From contig CAYFWB010000008.1 in assembly GCA_964346765.1 (NCBI GenBank), forward strand, positions 1 to 64,000: DNA of 64,000 nt, read 5' to 3'. This document shows positions 16,576-24,117 of the stretch, in pieces. Both the position numbers and the translations under genes were made by a program. The stretch comes from JBGSPQ01 sp964346765 (GTDB lineage: Bacteria; Patescibacteriota; Gracilibacteria; UBA1369). Under the pieces are notes generated by a model, which made no database searches, was not told the origin of the DNA, and saw nothing but the letters and a program-made list of their open reading frames with translations. Each line of letters opens with the position of its first letter. Positions within the stretch are counted from its first letter, which is position 1.

Positions 16576-17928
16576 ATGAGCTCATTTTGCGATCAAACAA
16601 TAGTGGAATTCGTTGGTGGAAAAGGCGGCGACGGTGCCGTCAGCTTTCGCCGTGAAAAGCACGTCCCAAAAGGAGGACCCGACGGAGGCGACGGAGGAAA
16701 TGGAGCAAGTATAATTCTTCAGGCTGACGTCAATTTAAATACGCTCGTTGACTATGCCAACAAGAAACTATTTACAGCAGAAAATGGAGAAAATGGCAAA
16801 GGAAATAATTCCACCGGCAAAAACGGAAACAATCTGCTGTTAAAAGTACCGGTGGGAACAATTGTATTTGACTATAAAGAAAAGGAAAAAGTGGCCGATC
16901 TTAATAAAGCGGGACAAAAAATAACTGTAGTCAAAGGAGGAAGAGGAGGCGAAGGCAATGCCAAATTTAAAAGTTCGATCCACCAAGCTCCGAAATTTGC
17001 CGAGATAGGGGAGGAAGGAGAGACAAAAACCATTATGCTTGAACTTTTACTGGTGGCTGACATTGGCATAATTGGCTTCCCCTCAGCCGGCAAATCCACA
17101 CTTATTTCAAGAATATCAAATGCCAAACCAAAAATTGCCGACTATCCTTTCACGACTCTAATACCTTCTCTTGGAGTTGTGGATATCAGCGATTTTGATA
17201 AAACAATGAAAGACTCCTTTATTGTCGCCGACATTCCGGGTTTAATTTCAGGTGCTCATAAAGGAAAAGGTTTGGGCCATAAATTCTTGAAACACATAGC
17301 AAGAACCGAAGCCCTGGTACACTTGATTGATCCGACTCGCAATAACCCGGAAGATTTTAAAATTATTAACAATGAACTAAAAGCGTTCGACAAAAAACTC
17401 GCCTCAAAACACCAAATAGTGGCAATATCAAAAGCCGATACCATTACAACCGAACAAATAGCATCCTTTAGGAACAAACTCGCAAAACACAACCCTGAAC
17501 TGAAAAACAATATGCTTTCTATATCTTCAGTCAGCGGAAAAGGTATAAAAGAACTCGTATTTCTAATGCATCAACAGGTTCAACAGATAAGAGAAAAGAA
17601 AAACAAAGATCTCCAAACCGAAGAATTAATATTGGATGCTGAAAAAGAAAAAATATACAAACCTCATCTGAAACAAAAAAAATATACTGTCACCTACCGC
17701 CGAAGCAAAAAAGAAGCTTCAACCGGAAAAACACGGAGAATATTCGATATCAACGGTCAGCGCATTGAACAAGTGGTCAAGATGACGAATATAAATAATG
17801 AAGAAGGGCTGGAGCGAATTTATCATTTCATGAAGAGGATGGGAATCAAAAGAGAACTAATAACCATGGGGGCTCAAACTGGTGATCGTATCAGAATCGC
17901 GGGAAAAACCATTTTATTAAGAATATAA
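16576..17928 (+). CDS. obg: Obg/CgtA GTPase
   Basis: GTPase of 50S assembly and stress signalling. The glycine-rich Obg domain occupies about residues 5-158 (VGGKGGDGAVSFRREKHVPKG and repeated GG motifs). The G domain follows with GFPSAGKST, DIPGLI and a SKAD element in the NKxD position. A C-terminal OCT domain (about 375-450) is present, so this is the full-length 450-residue form. Three bases separate it from pth. The start lacks a Shine-Dalgarno and lies directly behind an extended -10. Confidence 0.97.
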   Translation: MSSFCDQTIVEFVGGKGGDGAVSFRREKHVPKGGPDGGDGGNGASIILQADVNLNTLVDYANKKLFTAENGENGKGNNSTGKNGNNLLLKVPVGTIVFDYKEKEKVADLNKAGQKITVVKGGRGGEGNAKFKSSIHQAPKFAEIGEEGETKTIMLELLLVADIGIIGFPSAGKSTLISRISNAKPKIADYPFTTLIPSLGVVDISDFDKTMKDSFIVADIPGLISGAHKGKGLGHKFLKHIARTEALVHLIDPTRNNPEDFKIINNELKAFDKKLASKHQIVAISKADTITTEQIASFRNKLAKHNPELKNNMLSISSVSGKGIKELVFLMHQQVQQIREKKNKDLQTEELILDAEKEKIYKPHLKQKKYTVTYRRSKKEASTGKTRRIFDINGQRIEQVVKMTNINNEEGLERIYHFMKRMGIKRELITMGAQTGDRIRIAGKTILLRI

Positions 17929-17931
17929 ACC

Positions 17932-18504
17932 ATGAAATTGATCATCGGACTCGGCAATCCGGGGTTAGGATATGAAAAAACCCGCCATAACGTGGGTTTC
18001 ATTGCAATTGACTCCTTGTGTAAAAATCTTAATTTTATACCTTTCAAAAAAGATAACAAATTTCACGCGGAAATTTCCACGGGGGACTATGAAGACACAA
18101 AAGTCATTCTGGCCAAACCTCTTACCTACATGAATAAATCCGGTGAAGCGGCTCTAAAACTTATTAATTACTACAAAATTTCACCTAACGACTGCATCGT
18201 GCTTTGTGACGATCTTGATACAGAGCTTGGAAAAATAAGAATAAGAAAAAAAGGCGGTCCCGGAACTCATAATGGGCTCAAATCCATTGCTGGTCTAATC
18301 GGCGATGAATATCAAAGGATAAAAATCGGTGTTGAAAACCGCTCTCCTGAAATGATTAATAAAATTAACGCGGCGGCATACGTACTTGGGAACTTCAGCA
18401 ATAAAGAACTGGAAAAAATGGAAACGACAATAGATAGAATCACTGAAGCATCCAAATTAATCATCCTTGACGAAATTGACGAAGCCATGAATAAATTTAA
18501 TTAA
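17932..18504 (+). CDS. pth: Peptidyl-tRNA hydrolase
   Basis: Releases peptides from prematurely dropped peptidyl-tRNA. The N-terminal LIIGLGNPGLGYEKTRHNVGF segment contains the conserved Asn and catalytic His. KPLTYMNKSGEA and DDLDTELGKIRIRKKGGPGTHNGLKSI are the other family blocks. It is full length at 190 residues. It follows obg after three bases and is followed by rplU after 60 bases with a possible promoter. Confidence 0.97.
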   Translation: MKLIIGLGNPGLGYEKTRHNVGFIAIDSLCKNLNFIPFKKDNKFHAEISTGDYEDTKVILAKPLTYMNKSGEAALKLINYYKISPNDCIVLCDDLDTELGKIRIRKKGGPGTHNGLKSIAGLIGDEYQRIKIGVENRSPEMINKINAAAYVLGNFSNKELEKMETTIDRITEASKLIILDEIDEAMNKFN

Positions 18505-18506
18505 TC

Positions 18507-18535
18507 TTGATTTTTTACCGATTCTTAAGTAAATT
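18507..18535 (+). promoter_or_regulatory. Candidate promoter of rplU
   Basis: TTGATT and TAAATT are separated by 17 bases, with a leader of about 23 bases to the rplU ATG. The -10 is only a partial match, so rplU may instead be read from obg-pth. Confidence 0.3.
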
Positions 18536-18564
18536 GCTAGAGCTATTTTTTAAAAGTAAATAAC

Positions 18565-18879
18565 ATGTTCGCAGTAGTTGAAATCGGAGGTAGACAATAT
18601 AAAGTAAGTCAAAACGACCAAATTGTAGTTAATCGTCTTCTTGAAGATGAAGGAAAAACAGTTAAATTTGACAATGTTTTACTCTATGGTGAATCGGAAA
18701 AATCTGCTAAAATAGGAAAACCATATGTGGAAGGTGCGTTTGTGGAGGCAAAGATTTTAGAACATCCTAAAGATGAAAAAGTCGAAGTAGTAAAATTTGT
18801 TGCTAAAAAAAGACAACATAAAACATACGGTCACAGACAACCTTTAACAAAGCTCGAAATCACAGCAATTAAAGGCTAA
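18565..18879 (+). CDS. rplU: 50S ribosomal protein L21
   Basis: Large-subunit protein of 104 residues. MFAVVEIGGRQYKV, the central LLYG..KIGKPYVEGA strand and the C-terminal FVAKKRQHKTYGHRQPLTKLEI block are diagnostic. The usual order is rplU-rpmA-obg. Here rplU follows obg-pth, and rpmA (L27) is not adjacent: the next gene is a convergent pseudouridine synthase ten bases away. Confidence 0.97.
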   Translation: MFAVVEIGGRQYKVSQNDQIVVNRLLEDEGKTVKFDNVLLYGESEKSAKIGKPYVEGAFVEAKILEHPKDEKVEVVKFVAKKRQHKTYGHRQPLTKLEITAIKG

Positions 18880-18889
18880 TTTTACCGAA

Positions 18890-19819
18890 TTAAAAACATT
18901 GCAAAACTTTTTTCAAATCATTTGGAAGATCGGTTTTAAAACGCTTAATTTTCCCCGAGACAGGATGCCGTACTGTTAATTCAGAAGAATGAAGGAATTG
19001 CCTCTTCAAGCCACATTCTTTTCTTAACTTTTTATTGACTTTCACATTTCCATAAACATCATCACCAGCAACCGGATGACCAATGGATGACATATGCACT
19101 CGTATTTGGTGCATCCTGCCCGTTTCTATTTTTATTTTTAATAAAGAATAACAGTTTATTTCTTCCAGCACACAGTAGGCTGACATTGCCATCTTTCCAC
19201 TATCCTCGGTCACAACTGCCGTTTTTTTTCGATCATGTATATCCCGTCCTATCGGTGACTCTATCCGCCCTCTTTTATGCTTTAACGTACCAATCACAAG
19301 GGCGACATATGATTTTTCAACCGTTCTGTTCTTAAACTGATGCATTAAATTTGTATGAGCCTGATTGTTTTTTGCAATGATCAATAAACCGGAAGTATCT
19401 TTATCAAGGCGATGTACAATGCCGGGACGTTTTTCACCACCAATCCCGCTCAAAGAATCGCCACAATAATACATAATCCCGTTAACCAATGAATTATCGG
19501 CATACATACCGTTCACTCCTGGATGAACGACCAATCCCGCGGACTTATTAATAACCAACATATCATCATCTTCATAAATAATATCCAAATCCATCTTCAC
19601 GGGTTTAATATTCACATCCCTTAAATCGGGGATCAAAGCCCCTACAATATCTCCATCATTTAGATTGTAACTGCCTTTAACCGGCCTATTATCTACAAAA
19701 ACATTACCCTCAGCTGTAAGTTTTTTAATGAATTCTCTTGAATATTCCGTATTTTCAGCCAAAAACTTGTCGACTCTCTGTCTATTTTCACCGTTATATA
19801 AAAATTTAAGCTTTTGCAT
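18890..19819 (-). CDS. RluA/RluD-family pseudouridine synthase
   Basis: Isomerises uridine in rRNA or tRNA. An N-terminal S4 domain (about 5-70, RVDKFLAENTEYSREFIKKL) precedes the catalytic domain. The motif GIVHRLDKDTSGLLIIAK carries the catalytic Asp. RMHQIRVHMSSIGHPVAGDDVYG is the C-terminal family signature. The S4 plus RluD layout suggests a 23S rRNA enzyme, but the exact site is not predictable. I chose the ATG at 19819 over the one eight codons upstream because it gives the usual N-terminus. Confidence 0.92.
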   Translation of the reverse strand: MQKLKFLYNGENRQRVDKFLAENTEYSREFIKKLTAEGNVFVDNRPVKGSYNLNDGDIVGALIPDLRDVNIKPVKMDLDIIYEDDDMLVINKSAGLVVHPGVNGMYADNSLVNGIMYYCGDSLSGIGGEKRPGIVHRLDKDTSGLLIIAKNNQAHTNLMHQFKNRTVEKSYVALVIGTLKHKRGRIESPIGRDIHDRKKTAVVTEDSGKMAMSAYCVLEEINCYSLLKIKIETGRMHQIRVHMSSIGHPVAGDDVYGNVKVNKKLRKECGLKRQFLHSSELTVRHPVSGKIKRFKTDLPNDLKKVLQCF

Positions 19820-19872
19820 TACGACATTATTGTTAAATAACACTTTTCAGGTTATCTTATCATTAAAGATAA

Positions 19873-19878
19873 TATACT
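19873..19878 (+). promoter_or_regulatory. -10-like hexamer directly before tyrS
   Basis: TATACT ends five bases before the tyrS ATG. If it is the true -10, the tyrS operon mRNA would be leaderless. No clear -35 is visible. Confidence 0.3.
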
Positions 19879-19883
19879 AAAAA

Positions 19884-21086
19884 ATGAGCAAAACTAAATC
19901 ACAAAAAATATTCGACATTCTTAATCGCGGTACTGTTGAGGTCCTCATTAAAAAAACCCTCGAGAAAAAATTGCTTTCCGGTAAAAAACTAAACGTCAAA
20001 TTTGGAATAGATCCATCCGGCAAAGATCTCCATGTCGGTCATATGGTGCCGATAAGAAAACTGCAACAGTTTCAAGAACTCGGACATAACATACAGTTAT
20101 TATTTGGAAATTTTACCGGTCAAATAGGGGATCCTACCGGTAAATCACACACCAGACAGGTAAAAAAACAGAAAGAGCTTGAATCTAATGCTAAGCACTA
20201 TCTAGATCAGGTAAAAAAATTATTGGATATCAATAAAATTGAAGTAGTATGGAATGCCGATTGGCTAAGAAAATTAAATTTCGCGGATATTATCAACCTC
20301 GCCTCTAGCTTCACAGTGGCCCAAATGATGGAAAGGGACATGTTCCAGGATCGCCTTAAGAAAGATGAACCGATTTCAGTACATGAATTCATGTACCCTT
20401 TGATGCAGGGATACGACTCCGTGGCTTTAAAAGCGGACGTGGAAATTGGAGGAACCGACCAGACTTTCAATCTACTGGCGGGGCGAACTTTGCAAAAAGC
20501 CAATAAGCAAAGTCCCCAAGACATTATTACCGTGCCTATACTGGAAGGTCTGGACGGTAAAATAAAAATGGGAAAAACAACAAACAACTATATTGGAATT
20601 AATGAACAGCCAAACGAAATGTTTGGCAAAGTAATGTCTATCCCCGATGACCTGATTCTTCGCTATTTTGAATTGGCAACCACAGTCCCCCGTGAACAAA
20701 TACAGTCCTATGCCAAAGACCTCGAGCAAGGCAAAAATCCCCGCGATCTCAAAATCATCCTTGGCAAAAAAATAGTAAAACTATATCACGATGAAAAAGC
20801 CGCCGAAAAGGCGGAACAGGAATTCGTACAAATTTTCAGTAAAAAACAGTTGCCAAGCCAAATAAAAGTTAAAAAACTTGCCATTAATGAAATAAATATT
20901 GTAGAATTACTATCCACTACTGGAATGACTGCCTCTAAAGGAGAAGCCAGACGTCTGATAAATGGCGGGGGGGTTAAAATCGATAATGAAAAAATTATTA
21001 CTCCCGACCTAACCATATCACTTGAAAAAGAAAAACTGATCCAGGTAGGTAAAAGAAAATTCTTAAAAATTACCGGACAGCCATAA
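19884..21086 (+). CDS. tyrS: Tyrosyl-tRNA synthetase
   Basis: Class I synthetase charging tRNA-Tyr. The HIGH motif appears as HVGH (GKDLHVGHMVP), the tyrosine-binding region as MQGYDSVALKADVEIGGTDQ, and the KMSKS loop as KIKMGKTTNN, a KMGKT variant. A C-terminal S4 RNA-binding domain (about 335-395, TTGMTASKGEARRLI.GGGV) is present. Its 400 residues are normal. It heads the operon tyrS, PocR/PAS sensor, recG and ddl, with the next ATG inside its TAA stop. Confidence 0.97.
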   Translation: MSKTKSQKIFDILNRGTVEVLIKKTLEKKLLSGKKLNVKFGIDPSGKDLHVGHMVPIRKLQQFQELGHNIQLLFGNFTGQIGDPTGKSHTRQVKKQKELESNAKHYLDQVKKLLDINKIEVVWNADWLRKLNFADIINLASSFTVAQMMERDMFQDRLKKDEPISVHEFMYPLMQGYDSVALKADVEIGGTDQTFNLLAGRTLQKANKQSPQDIITVPILEGLDGKIKMGKTTNNYIGINEQPNEMFGKVMSIPDDLILRYFELATTVPREQIQSYAKDLEQGKNPRDLKIILGKKIVKLYHDEKAAEKAEQEFVQIFSKKQLPSQIKVKKLAINEINIVELLSTTGMTASKGEARRLINGGGVKIDNEKIITPDLTISLEKEKLIQVGKRKFLKITGQP

Positions 21087-22156
21087 TGCCAAAAAACAAC
21101 CTAACAGAATTAATATCCGCCCGCACATTAGAGAAAATACTAGATAATTTCTCAAGCGCGACGGGACTTGGTTGTGTTATTCGGGATAAAAAAGGATCCA
21201 CTCTTACAAAAGGCAGTAATCCATCCAAACTCTGGCTGGAAGTAATCAAGCATCCTAACATAGAAAAACAGTATCACGAATACCTGGTTTCTATATTCGA
21301 AAAAATATCCAAAACTGGTCAAAATGAAATATACAGAAGATACATAGATACATACGCGTTTATAGTCCCCATATATATTGACGGCAGAGCTGAAGCATTT
21401 TTTGTTGGCGGCCTTGCCAGGTTCGGTAATCCCAATATGGAAATATGTATTGAAGAATCAAAAAAACTTAATATTAATTTAGATAGCTTCTTGGAAATGT
21501 ACTTGATGCTTCCTCTGGTTACCAACGAAAAACTTGATGCTTGCGCCAATCTCCTGCGCATCATCGGTTCAACAATATCCACTTTGGTCAAAGAAGGATC
21601 CGACGCCAAAGCCAAACTGGAAGAATTGTCTGAAATTCAAGATTTTCTAGAAGCCAAAATTCAAAAAAAATCAAAAAGACTGCATGAAAGCGAAACAAGA
21701 TATAGGCAACTTTTTAACACTATTAACGATGGTATATATGTCACGGATGAAAGAGGAATCATTAAAGAGATAAATACAACCGGCGCTAAATTGCTTGGCT
21801 CTAACTCACCCGATGACCTAATTGGCACGAATATGCGCGATGTCTACGTGAACCCTAAAGACAGAGATGAATTTACCAGAATTTTATATTGGAAAGGACA
21901 CATAGAACACTTTCACCCTTACGTACTACTTCCGACGGGAGAAAAAAAATATTTTGAAACAAACTCTACGGTCATTAAAGATAAAAACGGTAAAATAGTA
22001 GGAGTTCAAGGTATTTTTAGATCGATATACCCGCGTCAACATTGTAAGTTGAATCAATTCGCAAATCTCAACAAAAATGAAACTGACACAACCTCTTGCA
22101 AACACGATAAGAACAACAAAGAAACACCTAACTCTGCTAGAAGAATTAGGCGTTAA
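21086..22156 (+). CDS. PocR-like and PAS domain sensor protein without output domain
   Basis: Residues about 10-130 resemble a PocR ligand-binding domain (LEKILDNFSSATGLGCVIRD and FIVPIYIDGRAEAFFVGGLA), though the cysteines common in that family are missing. A coiled-coil (about 165-205) leads to a PAS domain (about 205-310, YRQLFNTINDGIYVTDERG). No kinase, GGDEF or DNA-binding domain follows. The last 39 or so codons are low-complexity and overlap the recG start by 80 bases in another frame. It may be a sensory adaptor, or a frameshift may have removed the output part. Its start is fused to the tyrS stop (TAATG). Confidence 0.72.
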   Translation: MPKNNLTELISARTLEKILDNFSSATGLGCVIRDKKGSTLTKGSNPSKLWLEVIKHPNIEKQYHEYLVSIFEKISKTGQNEIYRRYIDTYAFIVPIYIDGRAEAFFVGGLARFGNPNMEICIEESKKLNINLDSFLEMYLMLPLVTNEKLDACANLLRIIGSTISTLVKEGSDAKAKLEELSEIQDFLEAKIQKKSKRLHESETRYRQLFNTINDGIYVTDERGIIKEINTTGAKLLGSNSPDDLIGTNMRDVYVNPKDRDEFTRILYWKGHIEHFHPYVLLPTGEKKYFETNSTVIKDKNGKIVGVQGIFRSIYPRQHCKLNQFANLNKNETDTTSCKHDKNNKETPNSARRIRR

Positions 22157-24116
22157 AACGATCAAAGATTTTTTACTTTATTTCCCCAGAACATACGAAG
22201 ATAAAAGGATCTTTGCAACAGTTTCGGAGTTAAAAAAAGACCAAGTCAATAATGTGAAGGGCAAATTATCCGGACTTTTTCATAAACGAACAAATCACGG
22301 AAAACTGCTCACAAAAGCGATCTTCTCTGATTCCACCGGCAGTGTAAACGTTATCTGGTTTAATCAACCATTTTTAAAAAAAATACTATACAATGGTCAA
22401 AAACTAATTCTTTCAGGCAAGGCCGCTTTTAAATACGGAAAAATAACTCTGCAAAATCCCGCCTACGAAGAAATACAAAGCGAACTCATGCACAGCGGTC
22501 GTATCGTGCCGATTTACCATCAGACAGAGGGCATTAACTCAAAATGGGTCAGAGAAAAACTAAAACCTTTAATAGACGAATGGAGCAAACTTTTGATCGA
22601 TTATATGCCCGACTCGATCAAAAAAAAATATGAGCTCATACCATATGATCAAGCGGTCAGAGAAGTACATTTTCCAACCGAAGAAGAGACTCTAATAAAA
22701 GCAAAATTCAGGTTAAGTTTCGATGAATTATTTCTACTGCAACTTAAAGCCCTACAAAAAAAATGGCACTGGCAAAACGTGAAAGAGCATCAACAAAAAC
22801 CGATACCTCTTCATCCCGAAACACGACAACTAATTGATTCACTCCCGTTTGAATTAACGGAAGCACAGAATAAGAGCGTTAAAGAAATACTAAATGACTT
22901 ACAACAACCTTACCCCATGTCACGTTTACTGCAGGGGGATGTCGGGTCCGGAAAAACCATCGTAGCCGGTATAGCTATTTTTAACGCCATCAAGGCCGGA
23001 TACCAGGTAGCCCTAATGGCTCCTACAGAAATACTGGCTAAACAGCATTTAAAAACAATATATGAACTATTAAAAATATATTCTTATAATATTAATTTCA
23101 TTTCCGGATCAATTAACCGGACACAAAAAAAAGAGGCTTTAAAACAAATTTCAACAGGTACAGTCAATTTGATCATTGGAACGCACTCACTGATTCAGGA
23201 AGGAGTCGAGTTTAAAAACCTGGGACTGGCGGTAATAGATGAACAACACCGGTTCGGAGTAAAACAAAGAGAAATATTACACGCCAACGGACATCCCCAT
23301 CTGCTAAATCTTTCCGCAACTCCAATTCCAAGAACATTGGCCATGACAATTTACGGTGACCAAGATCTTTCAATCATAGATCAAATGCCTAAAGGCAGAT
23401 TACCCATAATTACACGAGTTGTCCCCGAACATAAACGGCGCGACGCCTACCTCTGGATAAAAAATCAAATAATAAAAGGCAGACAGGCCTTTGTTATATG
23501 TCCGCTGATTGATGAATCGGATACACTCGAAGTTACGTCCGCGATTCAGGAACACCAAAAATTATCCCAAGAGACATTCCCAAATCTTAATGTGGGACTA
23601 CTTCACGGAAAGATGAAAGCCGAGCAAAAAGAAGAAATCATGAAAGATTTTGCAGACAATAAAATAAATGTCCTTGTCTCTACATCTGTTATAGAAGTGG
23701 GAATAGATGTTTCTAACGCATCCATAATGCTTATAGAGGGCGCTGACAGGTTCGGGCTATCTCAGCTCCATCAATTTAGAGGTAGAGTAGGAAGAGGGGA
23801 ACACCAATCATATTGTTTCCTTTTTCCCAAAAATAAATCCGAAGACTCCAGGATCAGACTCTCCGCCATGCAAAACTTTACAAACGGCTTCAAACTGGCT
23901 GAAATAGACTTACAATTACGAGGTCCCGGAGAAATATTCGGACTCAGACAATCCGGAATACCAGACTTAAAAATGGCATCACTTACAGATTCAGAAACAA
24001 TCGCTCTGGCCAGAGAAGCGGCTTCTGAACTCATTGACAAAGACCCAAGACTGCATCAATATGCACTTCTTCAGGAAAAACTTGCGGAATTGCAAGATAT
24101 ATATATAAAAGATTAA
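22077..24116 (+). CDS. recG: ATP-dependent DNA helicase RecG
   Basis: Branch-migration helicase for stalled forks and recombination. The wedge/OB region begins with LEELGVKTIKDFLLYFPRTYEDKR. Helicase motifs include GDVGSGKTIVAG (Walker A), DEQHRFGVKQR (motif II, DEQH), LSATPIPRTLAM (III), and the C-terminal SVIEVGIDVSNA and QFRGRVGRG with the RecG tail LRGPGEIFGLRQSG. It is full length at 679 residues. The wedge domain needs the annotated ATG, so the 80-base overlap with the upstream sensor ORF is real unless the sensor is frameshifted. Confidence 0.97.
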   Translation: MKLTQPLANTIRTTKKHLTLLEELGVKTIKDFLLYFPRTYEDKRIFATVSELKKDQVNNVKGKLSGLFHKRTNHGKLLTKAIFSDSTGSVNVIWFNQPFLKKILYNGQKLILSGKAAFKYGKITLQNPAYEEIQSELMHSGRIVPIYHQTEGINSKWVREKLKPLIDEWSKLLIDYMPDSIKKKYELIPYDQAVREVHFPTEEETLIKAKFRLSFDELFLLQLKALQKKWHWQNVKEHQQKPIPLHPETRQLIDSLPFELTEAQNKSVKEILNDLQQPYPMSRLLQGDVGSGKTIVAGIAIFNAIKAGYQVALMAPTEILAKQHLKTIYELLKIYSYNINFISGSINRTQKKEALKQISTGTVNLIIGTHSLIQEGVEFKNLGLAVIDEQHRFGVKQREILHANGHPHLLNLSATPIPRTLAMTIYGDQDLSIIDQMPKGRLPIITRVVPEHKRRDAYLWIKNQIIKGRQAFVICPLIDESDTLEVTSAIQEHQKLSQETFPNLNVGLLHGKMKAEQKEEIMKDFADNKINVLVSTSVIEVGIDVSNASIMLIEGADRFGLSQLHQFRGRVGRGEHQSYCFLFPKNKSEDSRIRLSAMQNFTNGFKLAEIDLQLRGPGEIFGLRQSGIPDLKMASLTDSETIALAREAASELIDKDPRLHQYALLQEKLAELQDIYIKD

Positions 24117-24117
24117 T

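Noticed and set aside
22077..22156. Possible frameshift between the PocR/PAS sensor and recG.
   Set aside because: Both ORFs are complete, and the RecG wedge domain needs its annotated start. Without related sequences a frameshift cannot be shown, so both genes were annotated as they stand.
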